Positions 22,438 through 31,232 of a stretch of DNA of 64,000 bases are shown here, piece after piece (the first letter of the stretch is position 1; the number at the start of each line of letters is the position of its first letter). The notes beneath the pieces were generated by a model that saw nothing but the letters and a program-made list of their open reading frames with translations, was not told the DNA's origin and did no database searches. The DNA comes from Nocardia acididurans (GTDB lineage Bacteria; Actinomycetota; Actinomycetes; Mycobacteriales; Mycobacteriaceae). The stretch lies in assembly GCF_016741815.1 (NCBI RefSeq), contig NZ_JAERRJ010000003.1:248001-312000 (forward strand), in the 5' to 3' direction. The translations under genes were made by a program, and so were the position numbers.

Positions 22438-22830
22438 ATGACCACCGACAGCGGTGCACCCTTGCGGCGATCCGTCGCAACCGAGGCTCCAACCGCGATT
22501 CCGCACGACCCGTACCCGTACCGGTCCCCCATGCCACCTGCGGTTCCGCCGCGCGGAATCCTGGACTCGGCCGGCGAGCTGCTGCGCGCGCTGGCCGCGC
22601 CGGTGCGCATCGCTATCGTGCTGCAACTACGCGAGTCGCCGCGCTGCGTGCACGAGCTGGTCGACACCCTCGGGGTGACCCAGCCGCTGATCAGCCAGCA
22701 CCTGCGCATCCTCAAGTCGGCCGGCGTGGTGCGCGGCGAACGCACCGGCCGCGAAGTCATCTACGAGCTCGTGGACGAGCATCTCGCGCACATCGTCATC
22801 GACGCGGTGGCGCACGCCGAGGAAGGGTGA
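22438..22830 (+). CDS. smtB: ArsR/SmtB-family zinc-responsive repressor
   Basis: A 130-residue winged-helix repressor. The DNA-binding core LAAPVRIAIVLQL...LGVTQPLISQHLRILKSAGVV is very close to M. tuberculosis SmtB (Rv2358), and the C-terminal helix carries H, D and E residues suited to the alpha-5 metal site. ATG at 22438 has AAGGAG nine bases upstream; an earlier ATG at 22405 is possible but its spacing is poor. It is followed two bases after its stop by zur. In mycobacteria this pair senses zinc: SmtB is released by zinc and controls zur expression. Confidence 0.9.
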   Translation: MTTDSGAPLRRSVATEAPTAIPHDPYPYRSPMPPAVPPRGILDSAGELLRALAAPVRIAIVLQLRESPRCVHELVDTLGVTQPLISQHLRILKSAGVVRGERTGREVIYELVDEHLAHIVIDAVAHAEEG

Positions 22831-22832
22831 TC

Positions 22833-23246
22833 GTGGGCACAGGTGAGAAGACGGTCGGCGTGCGCAGCACCCGCCAGCGCAGCGCCATCTCCGCGCTGCT
22901 GGCGGATATCGACGAATTCAGATCCGCGCAGGAGCTTCACGATGAACTCCGTAAGCGCGGCGAAGGAATCGGGCTGACCACGGTGTACCGGACCCTCCAG
23001 TCGCTGGCCGACGCCGGGCTGGTGGATGTGCTGCGCACCGACTCGGGGGAATCGGTGTATCGGCAGTGCTCCACCGGGCACCACCACCATCTGGTGTGCC
23101 GGCATTGCGGGCGCACTGTCGAGGTCGAGGGACCGACCGTCGAGGCGTGGGCGGATTCCATTGCGGCGGAACACGGTTTCACCGATATCAGCCACACCAT
23201 GGAGATCTTCGGCAGTTGCCGATCCTGCTCCAACGGTAAGGGCTGA
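22833..23246 (+). CDS. zur: Fur-family zinc uptake regulator (Zur/FurB)
   Basis: A 137-residue Fur-family protein. The winged-helix part (RSTRQRSAISALL...TTVYRTLQSLADAGLV) is followed by the dimerisation domain with the HHHH cluster, CRHCG and CRSC, which supply the structural and regulatory zinc sites. It is very similar to M. tuberculosis FurB (Rv2359), the zinc-dependent repressor of zinc uptake and alternative ribosomal protein genes. GTG at 22833 follows GAGGAAGGG at good spacing; GTG at 22827 would place the Shine-Dalgarno too close. It is translationally linked to smtB, and a strong terminator follows. Confidence 0.9.
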   Translation: MGTGEKTVGVRSTRQRSAISALLADIDEFRSAQELHDELRKRGEGIGLTTVYRTLQSLADAGLVDVLRTDSGESVYRQCSTGHHHHLVCRHCGRTVEVEGPTVEAWADSIAAEHGFTDISHTMEIFGSCRSCSNGKG

Positions 23247-23258
23247 GCACCGGAACAG

Positions 23259-23299
23259 CAGCGTGCCCCTTGCGACTTCGCAAGGGGCACGCTGTTTTT
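23259..23299 (+). terminator. strong intrinsic terminator of smtB-zur
   Basis: Perfect 17-bp arms at 23259-23275 and 23278-23294 are followed by TTTTT at 23295-23299. The top of the stem will open into a small loop. It lies 12 bp after the zur stop and before the convergent membrane-protein gene. Confidence 0.93.
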
Positions 23300-23306
23300 C
23301 GGGCTG

Positions 23307-24293
23307 CTACGCGGGCACCAACTCGGAGGCGGGCGCGGTTTCCGGGCGGCCGGTGCGAAGCGCCGCGACGCCGAGCAGGACGACCGCGGCACCGGCCCAG
23401 ACCAGCAGGACCGTCAAAGGCATTGCGGCACCGGCTCCGTCGAAGAAGGCGACCGAGCGGAGCAGGGAGGCGGCGGCGCCGGGCGGGAGCAGCTGGCCGA
23501 TGGCTCCCCAGGGCTGCGGGAGCAGTTCCGGCGCGGATGTGGCCGCCGAGAACGGGTTACCGATGAGCAGCATGGTCAGGGCGCCGAGCCCGATTCCGGC
23601 GCGGCCGAGCACACTCGCCAGGCCGACGATGGTTCCGGCCACCGCGAAGGACACCAGAGCGGCGATGGCGGCCAGGGTCGGGTAGGAACCGGGCAGCAGC
23701 GACAGCCAGCCCTGCACGATCGCCATGCTCAGCAGCCCACCGGCGACGGCGAAGGTCACCAGGCCGATGCCGCGGGCGGCGATCGACGGGATCAACAGGG
23801 TGAGCAGGACTCCGGCGGCGATGCCGGACATCACCAGCGGCAGCACCATGGCCCCGAAGCCCGCGCCGCGCGGGTCGTCCGGATCAGCGGCCACCACATC
23901 CTGCACGGACGCGGCGGCGGTACCCGACATCTGCTGGGCGATGGCCGAAAGCTGTTGCGCCACCATCGGACTGGCGGCGGAGGCGACGAGGACCTGCGGC
24001 GCGCCGCCGCCGGTCACGATGGCCCCGTAGACCTCTCGGTCGCCGATGAGCGCGCGGGCCTCGGATTCGTCGGTGACAGTGCGGATTTCGAAGGCTTCAC
24101 CATCCTGCGCGGTGAGCTTCTGCGCGACGGTGGCGGCCTGCGGCCCGGCGACGGCGACCGGCAGATCGCGCGGCCCGACGTTCGCGGCGGGCCAGGCGAA
24201 GGCGATGAGCATGACGGCTTGGATGACAGTCGCGGCGAGTCCGAGCGCCACAGCGCGTTTGATGATCTCGTTCGGACGGGACGTGGTCTCCAC
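23307..24293 (-). CDS. ABC-2/YhgE-like multi-pass membrane protein
   Basis: A 328-residue protein. One membrane segment near residues 15-35 is followed by an extracytoplasmic region (about 36-145) with DLPVAVAGP and AIVTGG, then five or six hydrophobic segments to the C-terminus. This layout is that of ABC-2-type or YhgE/Pip-like permeases, here without an ATPase. A TetR repressor is transcribed divergently 103 bp away, and a bulged palindrome sits between them, so regulated efflux is likely. The substrate is unknown. Confidence 0.7.
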   Translation of the reverse strand: METTSRPNEIIKRAVALGLAATVIQAVMLIAFAWPAANVGPRDLPVAVAGPQAATVAQKLTAQDGEAFEIRTVTDESEARALIGDREVYGAIVTGGGAPQVLVASAASPMVAQQLSAIAQQMSGTAAASVQDVVAADPDDPRGAGFGAMVLPLVMSGIAAGVLLTLLIPSIAARGIGLVTFAVAGGLLSMAIVQGWLSLLPGSYPTLAAIAALVSFAVAGTIVGLASVLGRAGIGLGALTMLLIGNPFSAATSAPELLPQPWGAIGQLLPPGAAASLLRSVAFFDGAGAAMPLTVLLVWAGAAVVLLGVAALRTGRPETAPASELVPA

Positions 24294-24335
24294 GGGGCTC
24301 TCCCAAGAAAAGCGAAGGTTCGTTCTTTTTGTTGG

Positions 24336-24366
24336 GACAAGGCTGACACCCCACTGTCAGCTTGTC
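24336..24366. promoter_or_regulatory. bulged palindrome in the divergent promoter region, probable TetR operator
   Basis: GACAAGGCTGACA (24336-24348) pairs with TGTCAGCTTGTC (24355-24366) across CCCCAC, with a single extra G in the left arm. It lies midway between the two divergent starts (24293 and 24397). A second weaker palindrome, AACGGATATTCGTT, lies just downstream. Both are suited to the TetR protein encoded next to it. Confidence 0.55.
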
Positions 24367-24396
24367 AAGAACGGATATTCGTTTTACTTTGAGTCC

Positions 24397-25014
24397 ATGC
24401 CCCGAGTCAGCGAAGAACACCTGGAACGCCGCAGGCAGCAGATCCTCGACGCCGCACAGACGTGCTTCGCCCGCAGGGGCCTGCATACCACCACCATGCA
24501 GGACGTTTTCGCCGAATCAGGTCTGTCCGCCGGCGCGGTCTACCGCTACTTCAAGAGCAAGGACGACATCATCGCGGCCCTCACCACCGAGGCCACCACC
24601 GAACTGCGCGCCATCCTGTATGAGGCGGTTTACAGCGATCCGCTGCCCACTCCCCCGGACCTCATCCGCACCGTCGCCGAGGCCATCGTGCGGCTCGCCG
24701 CCCCCGGCGGGCCGGTGCGGCTCATCCCGCAGGCCTGGTCCATGGCGCTGACCGACCCGAATATCGCCGACTACGTACGCACCAGCATGGGCGGCATCCG
24801 CCGACTCTGGCACGACTACACCAAGCGCATGGTCGAACACGGCTGGCTACCGGCCGACACCGACACCGACGCGGTGGGCAAGGCGTTCGTCGGGCTGATG
24901 CCGGGCTTCATGCTGCAGCACCTGATCCTCGGCGACACCGACCCCGACACCTACGCCCGCGGCGTCGAACAGCTGCTGGCCACCTACGAGTACGCCGCAC
25001 CGGCCGCCGGGTAG
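24397..25014 (+). CDS. TetR-family repressor of the adjacent membrane protein
   Basis: A 205-residue regulator. The N-terminal helix-turn-helix domain reads RRQQILDAAQTCFARRGLHT...SAGAVYRYFKSKDDII, followed by an all-helical ligand-binding domain. The start ATG follows TACTTTGAGTCC with no good ribosome site. A -10-like TACTTT lies seven bases before the ATG, so the mRNA may be leaderless. It is divergent from the YhgE-like gene and most likely represses it and itself. The inducer is unknown. Confidence 0.88.
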   Translation: MPRVSEEHLERRRQQILDAAQTCFARRGLHTTTMQDVFAESGLSAGAVYRYFKSKDDIIAALTTEATTELRAILYEAVYSDPLPTPPDLIRTVAEAIVRLAAPGGPVRLIPQAWSMALTDPNIADYVRTSMGGIRRLWHDYTKRMVEHGWLPADTDTDAVGKAFVGLMPGFMLQHLILGDTDPDTYARGVEQLLATYEYAAPAAG

Positions 25015-25027
25015 GCCCGGTGCGCGG

Positions 25028-25447
25028 TCACGGCGCGAGCAGACCCTTGCGGGCCTCGCCCGCGCCGGACAGCACCAGCAGCAGCATGGCGGTGAGGGCG
25101 TCATCCGACAGCCCCGCCGCCGGAAATGTGTAGCGCAGCACCACATCCGCGAGTTTGTCATGCGCGATGACGGTGATCGACCCGAACTGCAGCGAGGCGT
25201 TACGCTCGGCAACCCGCTTGTGCAGCTGCGGTTTCAGGGTGCGATCCCACGCCAGCACGCAGGTCAGGGTGAGCACGTCCAGGCCCGGGGTCAGCGTGAC
25301 GGCGCGCAGCGAGCACAGCCCGCCCTCGAATTCGAAACCGAGCGCGCCGTCCTCGACCCGGACGTCCACCTCGTAGCGGATCAGCACCGCGGCGGCGCGG
25401 GTGAGCAGTTCCTCCGCCGAGGTCAGCTCGTCGTCGGCCCGGGTCAC
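25028..25447 (-). CDS. YbjN/CesT-like small protein coupled to uppS
   Basis: A 139-residue acidic protein with alternating strands and helices ([66 protein letters not shown]). The pattern resembles YbjN or type III secretion chaperone-like folds, which are common in actinobacteria and of unknown role. It starts with GTG overlapping the uppS stop as GTGA, so translation is coupled to uppS. No catalytic residues are recognised. Confidence 0.6.
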   Translation of the reverse strand: MTRADDELTSAEELLTRAAAVLIRYEVDVRVEDGALGFEFEGGLCSLRAVTLTPGLDVLTLTCVLAWDRTLKPQLHKRVAERNASLQFGSITVIAHDKLADVVLRYTFPAAGLSDDALTAMLLLVLSGAGEARKGLLAP

Positions 25448-26247
25448 TTGACGCCGCCGAACCGGCGATCCCGCTTGGCGTACTCCAGGCAGGCATCCCA
25501 CAGGTTGCGGCGATCGAAATCGGGGAAAAGCGTTTCCTGGAACACGAATTCGGCGTACGCCGCCTGCCACAGCATGAAGTTGGAGGTGCGCAGCTCACCC
25601 GACGGCCGCAGGAACAGGTCTACGTCCGGCATATCCGGCTCGTCCAGGTACTGCGCGATGGTGGCCTCGGTGACCTTCTCCGGATCGATCTCCCCGGCCG
25701 CCACCCGGCGCGCGATTTCCCGTGCGGCATCGGCGATCTCGGCCCGGCCGCCGTAGTTGACGCACATGGTCAGAGTCATCACCGTATTGTCCTTGGTGAG
25801 CTCCTCGGCGACCTCCAATTCCTTGATCACGCTGCGCCACAGGCGCGGTCGCCGCCCCGCCCAGCGCACCCGCACACCCATCTCGTGCATCTCGTCACGA
25901 CGCCGCCGGATCACATCCCGGTTGAAGCCCATGAGGAAACGCACCTCCTCGGGGCTGCGCCGCCAGTTCTCGGTGGAGAACGCGTACGCCGACAACCACT
26001 TCACGCCGATCTCGATACAGCCCTCGACGGTGTCCATCAGCACGGCCTCACCGCGCTCGTGCCCCGCGGTGCGCGGCAGCCCCCGCTCCTGCGCCCACCG
26101 GCCGTTGCCGTCCATCACCAGCGCCACATGCCGGGGCACGAACTCCGCCGGGATGGCGGGCGGCGTGGCGCCGGAGGGATGCTTCGACGGCGGACGCACC
26201 GTGCGCTGGATGGTGGAAGGCTTGCGGTTACCGATCACGCCCACCAT
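25444..26247 (-). CDS. uppS: long-chain Z-polyprenyl diphosphate synthase (decaprenyl/undecaprenyl)
   Basis: It makes the polyprenyl diphosphate carrier for peptidoglycan and arabinogalactan synthesis. It shows [13 protein letters not shown] with the catalytic Asp, [15 protein letters not shown] and [14 protein letters not shown]. It is highly similar to Rv2361c, including an N-terminal extension before the catalytic core. The start is uncertain: ATG 26247 and GTG 26238 lie close together after a GGGCAGG stretch, and the frame stays open to 26346. It occupies its conserved place between zur and recO. Confidence 0.93.
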   Translation of the reverse strand: MVGVIGNRKPSTIQRTVRPPSKHPSGATPPAIPAEFVPRHVALVMDGNGRWAQERGLPRTAGHERGEAVLMDTVEGCIEIGVKWLSAYAFSTENWRRSPEEVRFLMGFNRDVIRRRRDEMHEMGVRVRWAGRRPRLWRSVIKELEVAEELTKDNTVMTLTMCVNYGGRAEIADAAREIARRVAAGEIDPEKVTEATIAQYLDEPDMPDVDLFLRPSGELRTSNFMLWQAAYAEFVFQETLFPDFDRRNLWDACLEYAKRDRRFGGVK

Positions 26248-26360
26248 CCTGCCCGACGGCCCCGGGCCGCCGATCGGGACCACGGCATTCGCGCACGATC
26301 TCCACGAAACCGCCACGAACAGGGTCCCGGATCCGGGCGGTGTCACTGCTCGGGCGCAGG

Positions 26361-28184
26361 TCAGGGCACGACGCGGATCTGCTGCATCATGTCGTGATCG
26401 GCGTGGTCGAGGTTGTGGCAGTGCCAGACGTAGCCGCGGATCTCCTCATGACCCGAGACGTGATCGGCGCCGTGATGGCCCGTCGGGGAGATGGTCTCCG
26501 CGCCGTGCGGGACGGTGAGCGGCGCGTCCGGGTCGAAGCCGAGTTCCTCGATGGTGGGCCAGCGGACCATGATGCGGGTGATGTGGTCGGTGGGGCATTC
26601 GACGGTGTCCTTCCAGCCCAGTTCCCAAGCGGGAGGCCACAGTTCGGGGCCTGCGGCGAAGGCCTCGGCCGGGGGCGCCCAGCGGGTGCCGAAAGCCGGG
26701 GGCGGGTTGGCGTTCCAGTACTCGGCGGCATGGATCGGGCGGCGGCTCAGCACCCGCATGCGCGCCAGGTGGATGTGCACGGGATGGTCGAAGGCGGTGG
26801 TGTTGATGATGTCCCAGCGCTCGGTGGTCCCGGCCTTCGCGATATCGATGTCGGTGCCCTGGAACGGCAGGTTGTTGAGGACGGCCATGGCGGGAAAGAT
26901 CGCGGCCGAGCGGTCGGGATCGTTGTAGCCGATCAGGGTCATGGTGCGGACGGCATCCGGCCAGTAGGGCTGTTCCAGCAGGTCGGGCAGGCCGGGTTCG
27001 CCGCGCAGCATGGGCGGGACGGCGGCCGCCGGACCCGCGCCCGCCACCGTGAAACGCATGATGTTGCGGACCTCGGGGACCATGAAGATGGTGTTGCCCG
27101 CGTCGTTGAGCGCCACATTGATCAGGTCCACCACATCGCCGTCGCGGTAGGTGCTGAAATCCACCAGCAGATCGGCGCGCTCACCGGGGCTCAGACGGAT
27201 GGCGGGGGTGAGTACGGGGGCGTCCAGCAGGCCCAGATCACTGCCGATCGCCCAGAACGGCATGTTGTTCGTGAAGGCGAAAACGTAAGGGCGCGAGTTG
27301 GATCCGTTCAGCACCCGGAAGCGGTAGAGGGTGCGGCGCACCGAAAGCCGCGGCCACACCTTGCCGTTCACGCACGCCACGTCACCCAGCTGGCCCGCCT
27401 GGTTGTACCCCTCGGGCAGGTACCAGGCGACCATCGGCTGAATGGTGCCGTCCGCGTTGAAGGTTCGGTCCTGCACGATGAGCGGGATCTCGAACTCGCC
27501 GCTCGGCAGGCCCAGCGGGTTGTCGGGCGCGCCGGTATCGAATTCGTCCCGCACGTAATACATTCCGACGAGTCCGGCCTGAATGTTGAGGCGGGTGATG
27601 CCCATCGCGTGGTCGTGGTACCAGAGCGTCGCGGCCTCCTGGCGATTCGAGTAGGCGTAGCTCGCCATGCCGCCGTTGCGCCAGGCCAGCAGCGGATGGC
27701 CGTCCGCGTCCGGGGAATTCGCGCCGCCGTGCAGGTGCACGGTGAAACGCGGATCGGTGCGGTCCAGGTCGGTGACGCCGTGCATGGTGAGGTCCACGTG
27801 CTGGGCCAGTACGTGGGCGCCGAGCTCGTTGCGGAAGGTGATGTGCGCCAACTCGTCCCGGCGCGCCTCCAGATTGGGGCCGAGCACCGGGCGGGAGTAG
27901 CCCCAGCTGCGGGCTTCGGGCAGATCCCGGTGGTAGCGGTGCATGCCGGAACCCGCGACCAGTTCGCCTGTGGCCGCGATGGTTTCGGGGATCGGCAGGT
28001 CGTCCACGAACGGCATCAGGGGCGGTGTGTGAAAGTTCAGCGGTGTGACGGGCAGGGCGGGCAGTGAGGGCAGTGGAATCGCGGGCGGGGGCACGGCGAC
28101 CGGATCGGCGTGCGCGGTCGCGGCGAGGCCCGCCGCGCCCAGCGCGCCCAGGAGAAAACCCCGGCGGGGTAACCTCTCGCTCGT
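26361..28184 (-). CDS. Tat-exported multicopper oxidase (CotA/bilirubin-oxidase-like)
   Basis: A 607-residue three-cupredoxin oxidase. The N-terminus [19 protein letters not shown] is a Tat signal. The copper-binding motifs are all present: [23 protein letters not shown] and the C-terminal [14 protein letters not shown], covering the T1 site and the trinuclear T2/T3 cluster. Such enzymes couple oxidation of phenols, bilirubin, Mn(II) or cuprous copper to oxygen reduction outside the cell membrane. The axial T1 residue appears to be Met (HDMM). ATG 28184 is preceded by GGTGGAG. It sits between uppS and recO, which are adjacent in M. tuberculosis. Confidence 0.93.
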   Translation of the reverse strand, partial: TSERLPRRGFLLGALGAAGLAATAHADPVAVPPPAIPLPSLPALPVTPLNFHTPPLMPFVDDLPIPETIAATGELVAGSGMHRYHRDLPEARSWGYSRPVLGPNLEARRDELAHITFRNELGAHVLAQHVDLTMHGVTDLDRTDPRFTVHLHGGANSPDADGHPLLAWRNGGMASYAYSNRQEAATLWYHDHAMGITRLNIQAGLVGMYYVRDEFDTGAPDNPLGLPSGEFEIPLIVQDRTFNADGTIQPMVAWYLPEGYNQAGQLGDVACVNGKVWPRLSVRRTLYRFRVLNGSNSRPYVFAFTNNMPFWAIGSDLGLLDAPVLTPAIRLSPGERADLLVDFSTYRDGDVVDLINVALNDAGNTIFMVPEVRNIMRFTVAGAGPAAAVPPMLRGEPGLPDLLEQPYWPDAVRTMTLIGYNDPDRSAAIFPAMAVLNNLPFQGTDIDIAKAGTTERWDIINTTAFDHPVHIHLARMRVLSRRPIHAAEYWNANPPPAFGTRWAPPAEAFAAGPELWPPAWELGWKDTVECPTDHITRIMVRWPTIEELGFDPDAPLTVPHGAETISPTGHHGADHVSGHEEIRGYVWHCHNLDHADHDMMQQIRVVP

Positions 28185-28372
28185 CATCGGTCGCTCCACC
28201 CCCGGTCAGCGCCGGACTTTGTCCGCTTTGTCCATCTGCAACCTCTCCGATTCTGCGCTGGACCACCCACACGGATTTGGCACGTGAGCTTTTCGTTATC
28301 CAACTGCTTCATCGGCCGACGATCACCGGATGCTTCAACACGTCTGCGGCGGCCCACCCGACCAGGCCGCGA

Positions 28373-29155
28373 TCAGCCGGGAACAGCGGCGGTTTCGACG
28401 GGCGCGGCGGCCTCGTGCGGGCGGGTGCGCTCGATGAGCGGGAGGGTGCGGAGCTGACGCTCCAGATGCCACTGCAGATGCGCGGCGATCAGACCGCTGG
28501 CCTGACGGCGCAGATTGTCCGGAACGCCGTTCACCCCGGACCAGTCGCCACGATTCAGGGCGCTCATATGATCGAGCACCCCCACCATCGGCGTAGCCGC
28601 GCCGGGCGGGCGGCAGTGCACGCACACCGCACCGCCGGCGGCCACGTGGAAGGCGCGATGCGGACCCGGCGTCGCACACCGGGCGCAGTCGTCCAGCGCC
28701 GGGGCCCAGCCCGCGAAACCCATGGCCCGCAACAGGAACGCGTCCAGAATCATCTCGTGCGGACGCTGCGCGAGAGCGATGGCCCGCAGCGCGCCCGCGG
28801 TGAGGGTATGTAGTCGAGGAGCCGGAGCGCGCTCCTCGCCCGCCAGCCGCTCGGCCGTCTCGAGCACCGCGCAGGCCGTGGTGTAGCGGCCGTAGTCGGC
28901 GACGATATCGGCGGCGAAGGACTCCACCGTGTGCACCTGGGTCACCACATCGAGCGTGCGGCCGGGATGCAACTGCACATCGACGTAGGCGAAAGGCTCC
29001 AACCGGGCACCGAATTTCGAGCGGGTCCGGCGCACCCCCTTGGCCACGGCGCGCACCAGACCGTGCTGGCGGGTCAGCAGCGTGACGATGCGGTCGGCCT
29101 CGCCCAGCTTGTGCTGGCGCACCACCACCGCGTGATCCCGATACAGCTGACTCAT
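28373..29155 (-). CDS. recO: DNA repair protein RecO
   Basis: A 260-residue protein with an N-terminal OB-fold (YRDHAVVVRQHKLGEADRIV), a central helical domain, and a zinc finger made of CARC and CVHC around residues 160-185. It loads RecA at gaps in the RecFOR pathway. Length and motifs match Rv2362c. The start is ATG 29155; the Shine-Dalgarno is weak. Confidence 0.95.
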   Translation of the reverse strand: MSQLYRDHAVVVRQHKLGEADRIVTLLTRQHGLVRAVAKGVRRTRSKFGARLEPFAYVDVQLHPGRTLDVVTQVHTVESFAADIVADYGRYTTACAVLETAERLAGEERAPAPRLHTLTAGALRAIALAQRPHEMILDAFLLRAMGFAGWAPALDDCARCATPGPHRAFHVAAGGAVCVHCRPPGAATPMVGVLDHMSALNRGDWSGVNGVPDNLRRQASGLIAAHLQWHLERQLRTLPLIERTRPHEAAAPVETAAVPG

Positions 29156-29378
29156 CGCGCTACACCGTAGCCGACCTGCCGGGAAGCGCTCACGACGACA
29201 ACCCTAGCCGGAGCCTGTGACAGTGTCGCGGACGTTCGCACCACCTGATCCCCGGTCATCGTCCGCATAGTCCCCCACGGTACGGCCCACGCGGGCACAG
29301 TGCCGCCTCCTCGACGGCGAGTCTTCCAGCGGGAAGCCCCGGCCCCGGAATACGGGACCGGCGCATCACCTCCTCCGG

Positions 29379-29468
29379 TCAGTGCCGGCTCTGCAGATAC
29401 GCAGAACCGGCACTCGCCACTCCCATTCCCTTCCAGAACATGGTGACGAGGAGCTGGATGATTTCCAT
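29379..29468 (-). CDS. candidate 29-residue hydrophobic small protein
   Basis: ATG 29468 to TGA 29379 encodes 29 residues: MEIIQLLVTMFWKGMGV at the start, then a Gly/Ala/Ser-rich stretch ending in YLQSRH. It is hydrophobic in the first half, basic at the end, and has no odd codons. GGAACAGG lies five bases before the ATG. The last third coincides with the inverted repeat 29381-29414. There is no known family. It could be a small membrane peptide, a leader peptide, or chance. Confidence 0.33.
   Translation of the reverse strand: MEIIQLLVTMFWKGMGVASAGSAYLQSRH
29381..29414. repeat. 14-bp inverted repeat (13 of 14 paired) with 6-nt loop
   Basis: AGTGCCGGCTCTGC and GCAGAACCGGCACT pair across AGATAC. 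No T-run follows on either strand, so it is not a classical terminator. It overlaps the end of the candidate small protein and precedes a strong GGAGGAGGTG on the minus strand. Confidence 0.7.
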
Positions 29469-29669
29469 TGAAGCCTGTTCCCAACTGCTGATGAGTGACC
29501 GATCGATTCCCCGACGGCAACAGCGATACCACAGCCCGCCCCTCGGCCGCATCCCTGCACGTCGAACGGTCCGGCCACCTCTGGGAACGACGTGTCCGAA
29601 TTCCGCCGGTCATGGGCTGCCGGGTGGGGCAGATTCGAGAGGAGGAACGAGCGAGAAGGAGACGAACAG

Positions 29670-30176
29670 ATGACCGTCTACACGACGATGGACAGCCCGC
29701 TCGGCGAACTGCTGCTGGTCGGCGAACCGTCGCGGACCGCGCCCGGCGGGGTCGCACTGACCTCGCTGTCCATGCCCGGACAGCGAGGCGCGGTGGCGAT
29801 CCGGGACGAATGGGTCTCGGACGCAGCGGCATTCGCCGCGATCGGCGCGCAGCTGCGGGCGTACTTCGCGGGAGAGTCCACCCCGTTCGATATCGAATTC
29901 ACCAGCGCCGGATCGGAATTCCAGCAGCGGGTGTGGCGGGCGCTCGACGCGATCCCCTACGGCGAGACTGTCAGCTACGGCGAGCTCACCGCCCGGATCG
30001 GCGCGCCCCGCGAGCGGGTGCGGGCCGTCGCGGGAGCCATCGGAGCGAATCCCCTTCTGGTGGTTCGGCCTTGCCACCGGGTGATCGGCGCCAATGGCGC
30101 ACTCACCGGCTACGCGGGCGGTCTCGAGCGTAAGCAGAAGCTGCTCGAGCTCGAGAACGTCCTGCTGGCGGTATGA
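29670..30176 (+). CDS. ogt: methylated-DNA--protein-cysteine methyltransferase
   Basis: A 168-residue suicide enzyme that removes O6-alkyl groups from guanine. It shows the helix-turn-helix FQQRVWRALDAIPYGETVSY, the Asn hinge in AIGANPL, and the active site PCHRVIG with the acceptor cysteine. ATG 29670 is preceded by AGAAGGAG at eight bases. It starts a three-gene repair operon with a 2OG-Fe(II) oxygenase and an Ada-type metal-binding protein. Confidence 0.95.
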   Translation: MTVYTTMDSPLGELLLVGEPSRTAPGGVALTSLSMPGQRGAVAIRDEWVSDAAAFAAIGAQLRAYFAGESTPFDIEFTSAGSEFQQRVWRALDAIPYGETVSYGELTARIGAPRERVRAVAGAIGANPLLVVRPCHRVIGANGALTGYAGGLERKQKLLELENVLLAV

Positions 30177-30246
30177 CATCCGGCTGCCGCGCCCACCCGC
30201 GGCAGCCGGTCACCCGCCACGACGACACCCGAGAAAGGAGCGCCCC

Positions 30247-30984
30247 ATGACCACCGCGCCCGGCACCCTGTCGACCGGCTCCGCCGAAGAGCTTGTCGCG
30301 CGGCAGGATTGGCCGGCCCTCACCGCCGAGCTGGACGAGTACGGCAGCGCTCTCACCGGGCCGCTGCTGACACCCGAGGAATGCCGCTCACTCGTCGCGC
30401 TCTACGGTCACGACCGGTATTTCCGCAGCACCGTGAATATGGCGCGGCACCGATTCGGCTCCGGCGAGTACCGGTACTTCACCCACGACCTGCCCGAGAT
30501 CGTGCGCGACTTGCGTGCGGCGTTCTACCCGAAACTGCTTCCCATAGCCCGGGATTGGGCGGCCCGCCTGGGGCGGCCGGGCAGCTGGCCGGACAGCTTC
30601 GACGAATGGATCGCCCGCTGCCATCGCGGCGGCCAGACGCGCTCGGCCCAGATCCTGCTGCGCTACGGCCCCGGCGACTGGAATGCCCTGCACCGAGACC
30701 TCTTCGGCGACCTGGTCTTTCCCCTCCAGGTGGTGATCGGCCTCAACACCCCGGGCACCGATTACACCGGCGGCGAATTCCTCCTGGTGGAACAGCGCCC
30801 GCGCGCCCAATCGCGCGGCTCGGCCACCACGCTGCCGCAGGGCCACGGCCTGCTCTTCACGACCCGCGACCGCCCCGTGGCGAGCACCCGAGGATGGTCG
30901 GCGGGGCCGATGCGCCACGGCGTCAGCACCGTCCGCTCCGGGCAGCGCCACTCCCTCGGCCTGGTCTTCCACGATGCGTCATGA
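30247..30984 (+). CDS. 2-oxoglutarate/Fe(II)-dependent oxygenase, DNA-repair operon member
   Basis: A 245-residue protein. The iron triad is visible as His149 and Asp151 in LHRD and His224 in MRHGV, with an Arg in the following STVRSGQRHSLGL that can bind 2-oxoglutarate. The fold looks like the prolyl-4-hydroxylase type rather than canonical AlkB. Position between ogt and an Ada-like domain suggests oxidative removal of alkyl lesions from nucleic acids, but the substrate is inferred from context. AAGGAG lies six bases before ATG 30247. Its TGA overlaps the ATG of the next gene. Confidence 0.82.
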   Translation: MTTAPGTLSTGSAEELVARQDWPALTAELDEYGSALTGPLLTPEECRSLVALYGHDRYFRSTVNMARHRFGSGEYRYFTHDLPEIVRDLRAAFYPKLLPIARDWAARLGRPGSWPDSFDEWIARCHRGGQTRSAQILLRYGPGDWNALHRDLFGDLVFPLQVVIGLNTPGTDYTGGEFLLVEQRPRAQSRGSATTLPQGHGLLFTTRDRPVASTRGWSAGPMRHGVSTVRSGQRHSLGLVFHDAS

Positions 30985-31232
30985 CCTACACCCTGCTGGG
31001 CGCGGACGGTTCCCCCTACCCCAGCGAAACCCCCGGCACGCTGGGTGGACACCGCCGCGCTCGGATCTACGGCCGCCTCGACTGCCCGTCGGCGCTGCGT
31101 GCTCTGGCGCGCGGGCACTACGTCCGGTATCGCGTGTTCTTCGCCGATGAGGCCACCGCCGTCGCGGCCGGATATCGGCCGTGCGCGACCTGTCTGCGGG
31201 ATCGCTACCGTGGTTGGAAGGCACGACGCTGA
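30981..31232 (+). CDS. free-standing Ada-type metal-binding domain protein
   Basis: An 83-residue protein starting with ATG inside the oxygenase stop (ATGA). It contains GRLDCPSAL, GHYVRYRVFFADEATAVAAGYRPC and CATC, the order of the Ada N-terminal zinc domain. In Ada one of four Zn-bound cysteines accepts a methyl group from phosphotriesters and converts Ada into an activator. I count three cysteines (one plus a CxxC pair), so the fourth ligand may be a His or may be missing. It has no helix-turn-helix or alkyltransferase part, since Ogt is separate. Confidence 0.75.
   Translation: MTYTLLGADGSPYPSETPGTLGGHRRARIYGRLDCPSALRALARGHYVRYRVFFADEATAVAAGYRPCATCLRDRYRGWKARR

Larger units (their letters stand above)
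29156..29669. other. 514-bp gap between divergent recO and ogt
   Basis: There is no convincing long gene. It holds a candidate 29-codon minus-strand reading frame and a strong hairpin (both listed), and the ogt promoter region. The minus strand stays open in one frame across most of it, but the translation is Arg-rich and shadow-like. Confidence 0.5.

Noticed and set aside
29256..29366. 36-codon frame after GGAGGAGGTG on the minus strand
   Set aside because: The ribosome site is good but the peptide is Arg/Gly/Pro-rich without features; it was not listed as a gene.
29152..29832. 226-codon minus-strand frame between recO and ogt
   Set aside because: It is Arg/Pro-rich with no motif and overlaps ogt on the opposite strand. 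Only the 29-codon frame inside the gap was kept as a candidate.
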